This document shows positions 8,413-16,223 of a stretch of 16,244 nucleotides of DNA, one piece after another. The position numbers and the translations under genes were made by a program. Under the pieces are notes generated by a model. That model did not search any database. It was not told where the DNA came from and was given only the letters and a program-made list of their open reading frames with translations. Origin of the DNA: Solirubrobacterales bacterium (GTDB lineage: Bacteria > Actinomycetota > Thermoleophilia > Solirubrobacterales > Solirubrobacteraceae); the NCBI GenBank assembly GCA_013696535.1, contig JACCYI010000236.1, forward strand, positions 1 through 16,244. The letters are read 5' to 3'. Positions within the stretch are counted from its first letter, which is position 1. Each line of letters starts with the position of its first letter.

Positions 8413-8865
8413 GTGCCCCAGGCGATCCTTCTCCAGGACATCGAGGCGCTCGGCGAGCGTGGGACGGTCGTGGACGTTTCCAAGGGCTATCTGCGCAACT
8501 TCCTCATTCCGCGCAAGCTCGCGCAGCCGGCCACCAAGGGATCGATCGAGACCGCGCGGCAGCGTCAGGTGTCGGTCGATCGCGCGCTGGCCGATGCCGC
8601 CGACAAGGCGCAGGAGAACGCCGCCCTGCTCAACAAGACCGTCCTTACCATCGCGCATCAGGCCGGAGACGACGGCCGCCTGTTCGGCTCGGTGACCTCG
8701 CAGGACATCGTGGACGCCATCCGTGACGCTCGCGGCATGAAGCTCGACAAGCGCAAGGTCCATCTCGACGAGCCGATCAAGACGGTGGGCACCCGCATGG
8801 TGGTAGTCGAGGTCGGCGACAACATCACTGCGACGGTCAAGACGATGGTGGTCGAGCAGAAGTAG
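8413..8865 (+). CDS. rplI: Ribosomal protein L9
   Basis: This 150-residue large-subunit protein binds 23S rRNA near the L1 stalk. The N-terminal domain shows AILLQDIEALGERGTVVDVSKGYLRNFLIPRKLA, the classical L9 signature. A long connecting helix (about 50-75) and the C-terminal domain (GRLFGSVTSQDIVDAI) follow. The GTG at 8413 lies 4 bases after the rpsR stop and begins the protein with the normal L9 sequence (PQAILL). There is no strong ribosome site of its own, so translation is probably coupled to rpsR. Full length and apparently normal. Confidence 0.96.
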   Translation: MPQAILLQDIEALGERGTVVDVSKGYLRNFLIPRKLAQPATKGSIETARQRQVSVDRALADAADKAQENAALLNKTVLTIAHQAGDDGRLFGSVTSQDIVDAIRDARGMKLDKRKVHLDEPIKTVGTRMVVVEVGDNITATVKTMVVEQK

Positions 8866-8879
8866 CTCGACCGCGGTGC

Positions 8880-8906
8880 CCCGATGGGCGCGAGCCGCTC
8901 GGGTTT
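8880..8906. terminator. Hairpin terminator candidate between rplI and the convergent MpsC-like gene
   Basis: CCCGA (8880-8884) pairs with TCGGG (8899-8903). Inside it GGC and GCC close a GCGA tetraloop, and TTT follows at 8904. It fills the 43-base convergent gap and could end the ribosomal transcript. The T-tract is short, so confidence is moderate at best. Confidence 0.35.
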
Positions 8907-8908
8907 CG

Positions 8909-9319
8909 TCAGTCCGTCTGCTTCGCGTCCTTCTCGAACTTCTCCATCGAGGTCCGGTCTTCGGCCATGAGGAAGGTCTCCACGGAGATGTCATTGTCGA
9001 CGTCGGTGTCGCTCATGAAGGCTCGGACCTTGCGTCCGGTCACCTGCTCGACGACGCCGATGAACTCCTCCTTGACTGCCTCCTGGAACTGCCGCCGGAT
9101 CCTCTGGATGGACTCCCGCTCGCCTCGCCGGATCAGCGTCTTCTCGGCTCGCGTGAAGGTCTCTTCGAGGACGCAGCAGACCAGATCGTCCTGCATGTAC
9201 GTCTTCGCTCTGAGCGGCCCCTTGCCGTAGTACGTCGACTGGATCCGTGAGATCTGGTTGGAGATCTCGGCGTGTGGACTGCGCCTCTGCGCCGGGCCTG
9301 GATCGTTCTGCTCGGACAT
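8909..9319 (-). CDS. MpsC/DUF2294-family protein
   Basis: This 136-residue soluble protein matches my memory of the DUF2294 (MpsC) family, seen in STYYGKGPLRAKTYMQDD, LVCCVLEETFTRAEKTLI, FIGVVEQVTGRKVRAFMSD and DVDNDISVETFLM. The family takes its name from a Staphylococcus aureus membrane-potential-generating system (mpsABC), in which MpsC is a small cytoplasmic partner of unclear role. No MpsA/MpsB-like membrane subunit is in this window. I chose the ATG at 9319 because TAGACT ends 7 bases upstream, ideal for a leaderless mRNA. A longer reading frame would cross that box. The gene sits in reverse between rplI and dnaB, convergent with the former and divergent from the latter. No membrane segment or catalytic motif is visible. 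Confidence 0.75.
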   Translation of the reverse strand: MSEQNDPGPAQRRSPHAEISNQISRIQSTYYGKGPLRAKTYMQDDLVCCVLEETFTRAEKTLIRRGERESIQRIRRQFQEAVKEEFIGVVEQVTGRKVRAFMSDTDVDNDISVETFLMAEDRTSMEKFEKDAKQTD

Positions 9320-9326
9320 CGAGCTG

Positions 9327-9332
9327 AGTCTA
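9327..9332 (-). promoter_or_regulatory. -10 box TAGACT for the MpsC-like gene
   Basis: TAGACT on the minus strand ends 7 bases before the ATG at 9319, exactly the spacing that would start transcription at the start codon. Confidence 0.5.
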
Positions 9333-9383
9333 GCTTGGACTCCACCAATCGGTAAGGGCACTCTCATGCTTTGAGCCAACCGA

Positions 9384-9442
9384 GCGCAATGTGCGCAGCC
9401 CTGTCACGACTGTGCGACAAGTCCACCCTGTTTGCGGGGTGG
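9384..9442. repeat. Two inverted repeats in the divergent MpsC-like/dnaB promoter region
   Basis: GCGCA-ATG-TGCGC lies at 9384-9396, and CCACCC with GGGTGG (8-base loop) at 9423-9442. Both lie between the divergent start codons and upstream of the dnaB -10 box. They may be operators for a dimeric regulator. No known consensus, such as a DnaA box, is recognised. Confidence 0.3.
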
Positions 9443-9468
9443 TCTCGGGCCGACGCCGTAGGCGCACC

Positions 9469-9474
9469 TAGACT
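9469..9474 (+). promoter_or_regulatory. -10 box TAGACT for dnaB
   Basis: TAGACT ends 10 bases before the dnaB ATG. No ribosome binding site lies between them, which is consistent with a leaderless transcript. Confidence 0.5.
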
Positions 9475-9484
9475 CGATCGCCCG

Positions 9485-10879
9485 ATGAGCACTTCTGACC
9501 GCACGACGAACGGCACCGCCGGCAACGGCTCCGGGCCGGGCCTCGCTCCTCCCCAGAACCTCGAAGCCGAGCAATCGGTCCTGGGCGCCGTGCTCCTGTC
9601 GGACACCACGCTGCCCGCTCTGATCATCGACGAGAAGCTCAAGCCGGCAGACTTCTACCGCCCAGGGCATGGGGCGATCTACCAGGCGATGCTCGACCTG
9701 CATTCCATCGGCGAGCCTGTCGACGCCCTCACGTTGCAGGAGCATCTCAAGCAGGCCGGCCAGCTCGACGCGGTCGGCGGCCGGGGCGCGATCGACCTCC
9801 TATCGGCGGCCGTGCCGTCTGTCGGCAACGTTCGTCAGTACGCGAAGATCGTCCGCGACAACGCGCTCCTGCGCAGGCTGCTTCACGCCTCTTACGACAT
9901 CCAGTCGCGCGTCCACTCCCACGAAGCGCCCCCGCGCGAACTCGTCGACATGGCCGAGCGCGCGATCCTCGAGGTTGCCCACGACGACCGTCGCAAGGAC
10001 TTCCAATCAATCCATGACGTTCTCTCGGCCGAGCTCGACAAGCTGGAGAAGCTGTCGCGCGAGGGGACGTCGATCACCGGCACCCCGTCCGGCTTTGACG
10101 CGCTGGACACGGTCACGGGCGGCTTCCAATCGGGCAACCTCATCATCCTCGCCGCCAGGCCGTCCATGGGCAAGTCCGCCCTGATGGCGAACTTCGCGGA
10201 GCACGCAGCGCTCGAGAACGGCAAGGCGGTCGCGTTGTTCTCGCTCGAGATGTCCGAGTCAGAGCTCGCGCAGCGCTTCATCGCGTCGCAGGCGTCCATC
10301 AAGGGTGACGACCTTCGCAAGGGCAAGGTGCCCGAGAGCCGCTGGGCGAAGATCCTGGCCGCCTCCAACCGCCTGGCGAGTTCGCCCCTGTTCATCGACG
10401 ACTCGTCGGAGCTCTCCGTTCTCGACGTTCGCGCGAAGGCCCGTCGGCTGGCGCAACAGCAGGCCGACGGGCTCGGCCTCATCCTCATCGACTACCTCCA
10501 GCTCATGCGGGGCGACGGCGCGACGGACAATCGCGTGGAGCAGGTCGGCCAGATCTCCCGCGGGCTCAAGACCCTCGCGCGAGAGCTCGACGTCCCGGTC
10601 ATCGCCCTCTCCCAGCTCAACCGTGGCGTGGAGCAGCGCCACGACAAGCGGCCGATGCTCTCGGATTTGCGTGAATCGGGATCGATCGAGCAGGACGCGG
10701 ACCTCGTGATGTTCGTCTATCGGGACGAGTACTACGACAAGGACTCAGAGCGCGAGGGCATCGCGGATCTCATCGTCGCCAAGCACCGCAACGGCGGCCT
10801 GGCGAACGTCGAACTCACCTTCCAGAAGGAGTATCCGAGGTTCATGTCCTACGTCGGCCCCGATCGGTATGACTTGTAG
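9485..10879 (+). CDS. dnaB: Replicative DNA helicase DnaB
   Basis: This 464-residue hexameric helicase unwinds DNA ahead of the replication fork. The N-terminal domain (about 22-125) begins PPQNLEAEQSVLGAVLL. The RecA-like motor domain (about 198-460) has Walker A ARPSMGKSA (K230), the catalytic glutamate in FSLEMS (E255), Walker B LILIDYLQLM and the DnaB signature SQLNRGVEQRHDKRPMLSDLRESGSIEQDAD. No intein interrupts it, although dnaB is a frequent intein site. The ATG at 9485 follows a TAGACT box, and a longer frame upstream would run over that promoter. A helicase-loader-like AAA+ gene follows 72 bases downstream. Confidence 0.96.
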   Translation: MSTSDRTTNGTAGNGSGPGLAPPQNLEAEQSVLGAVLLSDTTLPALIIDEKLKPADFYRPGHGAIYQAMLDLHSIGEPVDALTLQEHLKQAGQLDAVGGRGAIDLLSAAVPSVGNVRQYAKIVRDNALLRRLLHASYDIQSRVHSHEAPPRELVDMAERAILEVAHDDRRKDFQSIHDVLSAELDKLEKLSREGTSITGTPSGFDALDTVTGGFQSGNLIILAARPSMGKSALMANFAEHAALENGKAVALFSLEMSESELAQRFIASQASIKGDDLRKGKVPESRWAKILAASNRLASSPLFIDDSSELSVLDVRAKARRLAQQQADGLGLILIDYLQLMRGDGATDNRVEQVGQISRGLKTLARELDVPVIALSQLNRGVEQRHDKRPMLSDLRESGSIEQDADLVMFVYRDEYYDKDSEREGIADLIVAKHRNGGLANVELTFQKEYPRFMSYVGPDRYDL

Positions 10880-10900
10880 ACAGATGGCTGATTCCAAGTT

Positions 10901-10940
10901 CCCGCACCACCGGATGGCGGGCCCGCACGGACCACCGGAT
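10901..10940. repeat. Imperfect direct repeat with central palindrome between dnaB and the loader gene
   Basis: Two copies share CCCGCAC and CACCGGAT (10901-10915 and 10922-10940); the second has four extra bases (GGAC). Between them lies the 10-bp palindrome GCGGGCCCGC (10917-10926). It fills most of the 72-base gap. It could be an mRNA structure or a protein site; no function is evident. Confidence 0.35.
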
Positions 10941-10951
10941 CGACCATCTAG

Positions 10952-11746
10952 GTGAACACCTGTCCTGACGATCGCTGCGACGGCTCGGGATTCGTCTTCG
11001 ACGAGAGCAACCGGCGCGCATCCGACTGCAGCTGTCGCCCGCGCCGGATAGCAAAGCGCAAGGCGCGATCGCTCGCCGCGGTGATCCCGCGCCGCTATCA
11101 GGGGGTCTCCTTCGACCGTCCGCCGGTCACCCAGATCCAGCCGCACGTCGTCAATGCGGTCCGCCGCTACGTCGACACACTGCCTGACCAGCTTGCGCGA
11201 GGGCGCGGGATCTGGTTCGAGGGGGACGTCGGGACGGGGAAGACCACTCTGGCGATGCTGGTCTCGGCGGAGGCGCTCCGACGCGGGCATTCCGTCGCGA
11301 TCTACTCGCTGCCCCGCCTTCTCGGAGTTCTGCGCGACAGTTATGGCGACGGACCCGGCCCGTCGCTGGGTGAGTTGCTGGATCGGTTGACCGCGGTCGA
11401 GCTGCTGCACATCGACGACGTCGGCGCCGAGAAGACAAGTCCCTGGGTCATCGAGCAGCTGTATTCGATCGTCAACGCCCGCTACGAGGACGGCCGGGCG
11501 ATCATGGGCACGACCAATCTCTCAGATCACGAGCTGCGCGATCAGATCGGCGATCGTACGGTCTCACGACTCATCGAGATCTGCGGCGACCCGCTGCCGC
11601 TCTTCGGAGAGGACGCGCGAATGCAGGTCGACCTCGCCCTCCCCGAACCTGCACCCGGCGGAGTTCTGCGCTACGGAGACCAGGCGCCCGGACCCTTCGA
11701 AGTGCCGGACGGCGAGTCCTACGCCGCGCGTCGCCTCCGGAGCTGA
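10952..11746 (+). CDS. DnaC/DnaI-type AAA+ ATPase, probable helicase loader
   Basis: This 264-residue AAA+ ATPase belongs to the DnaC/DnaI/IstB group that places DnaB on single-stranded DNA. The N-terminus has four cysteines (C4, C9, C26, C28) in NTCPDDRCDGSGFVF and DCSCRPRR, resembling the zinc-binding N-terminus of such loaders. The ATPase core shows Walker A GDVGTGKTT (K97), Walker B LLHIDDVG (D155, D156), sensor 1 in GTTNL (N189) and an arginine-finger candidate in RTVSRL (R206). The GTG is forced because an in-frame TAG lies immediately before it. There is no ribosome site or promoter, so it probably depends on dnaB transcription. A transposon-type IstB is less likely because no transposase gene accompanies it and dnaB is adjacent. 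Confidence 0.85.
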   Translation: MNTCPDDRCDGSGFVFDESNRRASDCSCRPRRIAKRKARSLAAVIPRRYQGVSFDRPPVTQIQPHVVNAVRRYVDTLPDQLARGRGIWFEGDVGTGKTTLAMLVSAEALRRGHSVAIYSLPRLLGVLRDSYGDGPGPSLGELLDRLTAVELLHIDDVGAEKTSPWVIEQLYSIVNARYEDGRAIMGTTNLSDHELRDQIGDRTVSRLIEICGDPLPLFGEDARMQVDLALPEPAPGGVLRYGDQAPGPFEVPDGESYAARRLRS

Positions 11747-11768
11747 CCACCCGCCGAGCCGGGCACCC

Positions 11769-13109
<1,341 letters not shown>

Positions 13110-13119
13110 GGCCTAGGCC
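13110..13119. repeat. Palindrome GGCCTAGGCC at convergent stop codons
   Basis: This perfect 10-bp palindrome sits directly after the purA TAG and includes the TAG stop of the minus-strand RDD gene. It may be chance in high-GC sequence. It has no loop or T-tract and is not a normal terminator. Confidence 0.3.
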
Positions 13120-13829
13120 ATCACGGTCCGTGTCTGCACGAGGAAGTCGTGCAGCGCGCGGTTCTCCTCATCCCACAGCGGCCAGAGGACGTCGACGAGG
13201 TAGGCCAGGCCCAAACTGGCCGAGCCCAGGAGCACGTTGAACAGCAGCACCTTGACAACCACCTCGCGCAACATGGCCCAGCCGAAGGTCATCCGCTCAC
13301 CGCTCGTGCGAACGACCCGGATCCCCGTCGCCATGCGTCCGAGGGTCTGCCCGTTGGTCCGGGCCATCAGGAAGGGCGCGTAGATGAAGGCCACCAGCGT
13401 GACGACGAGAGCGGCGGCCGCGAAGGCCAGGGCGAAGGCCACGACGCCCGTCTCATTGTTCCCCGAGGCGAAGATGCCGACCCCGAGAGGCGCCATGATC
13501 GCCAGCGCAACCGCGCCGACGATGAGGCCGTCGATCGCTGTCGCGCCGACGCGGCGCCACCAGCCGGCCAGCACGAGCTGACCGCCTCCGGCCGGCGAAG
13601 GAAAGGGCGCAGAGCGCGAGCCTCCGGCCCCGGGTGGCGGCGCCGATGAATAGCCCGGGGTGACGGTGCCGTGCTCTTCGCCGCGCCACAACGCGGGGGG
13701 AACCTGCTCGGGCTCCGGCTCCTGCCAGCGCGCGCTCTCCCGCGGCGGCAGCGGGAGTCCGGACGGGTGGCGCTCACGCTCGTCGTCGCCACCGAGCGGA
13801 TCGCCTGGAGTCAGACCTCTGTCGGTCAC
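13113..13829 (-). CDS. RDD-family integral membrane protein
   Basis: This 238-residue protein has a Pro/Gly/Glu-rich, probably disordered cytoplasmic N-terminus (1-83) and a C-terminal RDD domain. The domain shows LAGWWRRVGATAIDG (R92/R93, D100), membrane helices at about 101-121, 129-155 and 188-217, the NGQTLGRMATGIRVVR loop and the end motif LWPLWDEENRALHDFLVQTRTV. RDD proteins are mostly uncharacterised; some have been linked to ion exchange or membrane homeostasis. The GTG overlaps the upstream gene's TGA (GTGA), so it is probably co-translated. A TAGGCT 7 bases upstream could also give an internal leaderless transcript. Longer frames upstream cover the neighbouring gene in another phase and are rejected. 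Confidence 0.82.
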   Translation of the reverse strand: MTDRGLTPGDPLGGDDERERHPSGLPLPPRESARWQEPEPEQVPPALWRGEEHGTVTPGYSSAPPPGAGGSRSAPFPSPAGGGQLVLAGWWRRVGATAIDGLIVGAVALAIMAPLGVGIFASGNNETGVVAFALAFAAAALVVTLVAFIYAPFLMARTNGQTLGRMATGIRVVRTSGERMTFGWAMLREVVVKVLLFNVLLGSASLGLAYLVDVLWPLWDEENRALHDFLVQTRTVMA

Positions 13830-14512
13830 GCCGTCGAGCCTACCGCGGCGTCGGCCGGCGCCGGGGCGCCGAGCACCTTGCGCTCGCCCCGCCGCAGGAG
13901 CCGGACGGTCACCGCCGCGGTCGCCAGGAGCACGATGGCGGCGAAGGTGATCTGCACCGATACCACGCCGTCCTCGGTCCAGTAGACGTCCTCGAGCTGG
14001 AGCAGGAGGGCCGTCTCGTCCAAGGTCAGCGCCGCCCCGACGCCGAAGGGCACGGCGAGCCACGGGTCCAGACGCTGTTCGCGGGCGGTGATCGACGTTC
14101 CGCCGGCGAGGAACGCCAGGATGATCCCGGGCACGAAGTGATGGATGTGATGGCGTCCCACGCGCAGGTTGCGAAACGGGCCGACCCGTTTGCCGCCGTG
14201 CGACCGGATGACGTGCGTGCTCGCTCGTGCCACCCCGAAGGTGATCGAGAACGAGACCAGCAGATTGAGGAGCGCGTTCTCGCTCACCGATCCCGTGCGG
14301 TAGCCCTCGACGGCGACTTCGACGGTCTCCAGAGCCGCTTCCGCCCCGGCCGACAGCACTTCGCCCCCGCCGGTGGCGGTCTGCCGCCTCGCCCGCCCAC
14401 GCCGCCACACGTGGACGTATTCGAGGCCCACGGCGGCTCCCGTACCTGCCACGGCAACGGCTCCGAGAGCCTTCGTCTTCGTACGCCGTGGCGCGCGGCG
14501 CCCCAGCCTCAC
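13826..14512 (-). CDS. Uncharacterised multi-pass membrane protein with HHIHH motif
   Basis: This 228-residue protein has about five hydrophobic segments (roughly 16-36, 80-102, 124-141, 150-171, 186-206). I recall similar unnamed proteins in actinobacteria but no function. Two blocks stand out. RVGRHHIHHFVPGI (about 118-131) is histidine-rich at the start of a membrane helix. LTLDETALLLQLEDVYWTEDG (about 162-182) carries several Asp/Glu at the end of another. Together they could form a metal site near the membrane surface. The GTG overlaps the acyltransferase stop (GTGA) with GGAG 8 bases upstream. Its own TGA overlaps the RDD GTG. Context suggests an envelope role. A metal-dependent membrane enzyme or transporter are both possible; neither is shown. 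Confidence 0.75.
   Translation of the reverse strand: MRLGRRAPRRTKTKALGAVAVAGTGAAVGLEYVHVWRRGRARRQTATGGGEVLSAGAEAALETVEVAVEGYRTGSVSENALLNLLVSFSITFGVARASTHVIRSHGGKRVGPFRNLRVGRHHIHHFVPGIILAFLAGGTSITAREQRLDPWLAVPFGVGAALTLDETALLLQLEDVYWTEDGVVSVQITFAAIVLLATAAVTVRLLRRGERKVLGAPAPADAAVGSTA
13837..13842 (-). promoter_or_regulatory. Possible internal -10 box TAGGCT for the RDD gene
   Basis: TAGGCT on the minus strand ends 7 bases before the RDD GTG and lies inside the last codons of the upstream membrane-protein gene. The spacing equals that of other leaderless genes in the window, but chance within coding DNA is possible. Confidence 0.3.
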
Positions 14513-15216
14513 CGCCAGCGCTCCAGAAGATCGGCGTCGACGACCTCGCGCACGACACGGGCCGGGACTCCCATGGAGACGCTTCGAGCGGGGAGATCCC
14601 GCGTCACCACGGCTCCGGCAGCAACGAACGCTTCCTCGCCGACCTCGACGCCCGGGCAGAGCGTGACCCCGCCGCCCACACGGCACGCACGTCGCAGCAT
14701 TGCGCCTTCCAGCACGAACCCGGCGCCGTGACGGGCCATGGTCGAATCGTTGGTGGTGGTGACTCCCGGGCCTACGAAGACATCGTCTTCCACCACGGAG
14801 TAGGCGGTCAGGTAGACGCCCGTCTGCACGCGCACGCGTGCCCCGATGAGGACGTCGTTGTCGACCGCGCTCGCCCGCCCGATCACCGACCCCTGACCGA
14901 TTCTCGAGCGCTCCCGCACGTAGCTCTGATCGCCGAGGATCGCCCCGGACCCGACTTGCGCCCCCGCGAACGCGATCGCCCCGCAGCACACCGTCGCGCG
15001 GGCGGCGAGCACCAGCGGGGCTGAGTCGTCCCGGGGAGCCGTCGAGTGCCCCGCGAGCTTGGGCGGCTTGCCGAGCACCGCCCCGTCCTGGATCTCGCAC
15101 CCGTCGCCGATCACCGTGCCCGGGTGGATGACGACGTGCGCGCCTATCCGGACCCCCGACCCGAGCTCGACGCCATCGCCGAGCACGAGGCCCGGGGCGA
15201 AGTCAGACGGTTGCAC
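14509..15216 (-). CDS. Left-handed beta-helix acyltransferase, WbpD-like sugar N-acetyltransferase
   Basis: This 235-residue protein is built almost entirely of hexapeptide repeats, such as LGDGVELGSGVRIGAHVVI and VIGRASAVDNDVLIGARV. Such proteins form trimeric left-handed beta-helices that transfer acetyl groups from acetyl-CoA. The block TAYSVVEDDVFVGPGVTTTN is like WbpD/WlbB enzymes acting on UDP-3-amino-sugar uronates, and the C-terminal GAVVTRDLPARSVSMGVPAR closes the helix. A loop at about 50-66 (KPPKLAGHSTAPRDDS) makes it longer than the usual 190-200 residues. The GTG at 15216 overlaps the end of the dehydrogenase gene by 14 bases, with GGAG just upstream. The pairing with a WlbA-like dehydrogenase supports a sugar-nucleotide substrate. 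The exact sugar is unknown. Confidence 0.85.
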   Translation of the reverse strand: MQPSDFAPGLVLGDGVELGSGVRIGAHVVIHPGTVIGDGCEIQDGAVLGKPPKLAGHSTAPRDDSAPLVLAARATVCCGAIAFAGAQVGSGAILGDQSYVRERSRIGQGSVIGRASAVDNDVLIGARVRVQTGVYLTAYSVVEDDVFVGPGVTTTNDSTMARHGAGFVLEGAMLRRACRVGGGVTLCPGVEVGEEAFVAAGAVVTRDLPARSVSMGVPARVVREVVDADLLERWR

Positions 15217-16210
15217 CGCGCTCCAGCCGGGACGTGTCGAGACGTTCCTGAAGCCGCTCGAGCACACGGACCACCCGCAGGCCACTCTGACCGTCTGTCA
15301 CGGGCGTGGCCCCGGTCCGAATGCACTCGACGAAGTGCTCGCACTCGAGCTTGAGCGGTTCGCGGTTCGGCACCCGCGGGCTCCAGATATCCCCCGAACG
15401 CGTGATGTACTCGCCGTAAGAGCCGGCTTCCTCATCGAAGCCCTTGTCATAGACCGTCACCTTGCCCTCGAGCGCCATGTCGTCGAAGGTGGCCATCCGG
15501 CGGGAGCCGACCACGGTGAAGCGGCGCTCCTTGTGTGGATCGAGCCAGGAGAGATGCAGGTGTGCCGCGCGGCCGGACTCAAAGCGCAGGAAGCAGAAGA
15601 CCACGTCCTCGACACCGGCGCGCATGTAGGACTCCCCGTGCGCCTTCACCTCCACCGGTTCCTCGTCCGCCAGATGAAGGACGACGGAGACGTCGTGCGC
15701 GCCCAGCGACCAGAGCGCGTTCTCATCTGCTCGGAGCTTGCCCAGGTTGAGGCGGTTGGAGTAGATGTAATGGATGTCGCCGAGCTCACCCGAGTCGGCG
15801 ATCTCCTTGAGCTTGGCCACGCCGGGGTGGTACTGCAGCAGATGGCCGACCATCAGCACCCGCCCGGCGCGTTCGGCGGCCGCGACCACGCGCTCGGCGT
15901 CAGCGACGGATTGAGCGAGGGGCTTCTCGACGAAGCAGTGCTTGCCGGAGGCGAGCACACGCTCTGCGAGCGCCGCGTGCGTCGGGACGGGCGTCGCGAG
16001 CGCGACGGCGTCGAGCTCGCCGTCGGCGAGCAGGTCGTCGAGCGAGGCGGTGAAGCGGGCGGCGGGGAAGCTCGAGGCCAGGCGCTCGCGGGCGGCGGCG
16101 GACTCGTCGCAGCACCACGCGAGGTCCACGCCATCGATGGCGGCCAGGTTCCGGGCGATGTTCGGGCCCCAGTAGCCGAGGCCGGCAACCCCAAGGCGAA
16201 CGGTCTTCAT
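15203..16210 (-). CDS. Gfo/Idh/MocA-family dehydrogenase, WlbA/WbpB-like
   Basis: This 335-residue NAD(P)-dependent oxidoreductase has an N-terminal Rossmann domain with GVAGLGYWGPN (8-17) and the family's EKPL motif (95-98). The substrate domain contains YSNRLNLGKLRADENALWSLGAHDVSV, with D173 and H172, which closely recalls WbpB/WlbA. Those enzymes oxidise UDP-GlcNAc uronate at C3 on the way to diacetamido uronic acids of surface polysaccharides. The next enzyme in that pathway, a PLP aminotransferase (WbpE), is not in the window, but the N-acetyltransferase follows directly. The ATG at 16210 has TAGGCT 7 bases upstream, so this gene probably heads the four-gene minus-strand operon with a leaderless transcript. 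Other Gfo/Idh/MocA substrates remain possible. Confidence 0.88.
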   Translation of the reverse strand: MKTVRLGVAGLGYWGPNIARNLAAIDGVDLAWCCDESAAARERLASSFPAARFTASLDDLLADGELDAVALATPVPTHAALAERVLASGKHCFVEKPLAQSVADAERVVAAAERAGRVLMVGHLLQYHPGVAKLKEIADSGELGDIHYIYSNRLNLGKLRADENALWSLGAHDVSVVLHLADEEPVEVKAHGESYMRAGVEDVVFCFLRFESGRAAHLHLSWLDPHKERRFTVVGSRRMATFDDMALEGKVTVYDKGFDEEAGSYGEYITRSGDIWSPRVPNREPLKLECEHFVECIRTGATPVTDGQSGLRVVRVLERLQERLDTSRLERGATV

Positions 16211-16217
16211 CGACCGG

Positions 16218-16223
16218 AGCCTA
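16218..16223 (-). promoter_or_regulatory. -10 box TAGGCT for the WlbA-like operon
   Basis: TAGGCT on the minus strand ends 7 bases before the ATG at 16210. The -35 region would fall at or beyond the window edge. Confidence 0.45.

Noticed and set aside
9485..10879. Intein in dnaB
   Set aside because: Walker A, Walker B and the C-terminal signature are continuous and the length is normal.
10952..11746. IstB component of an insertion sequence
   Set aside because: There is no transposase, no terminal inverted repeats and no composition change. Adjacency to dnaB favours a helicase loader.
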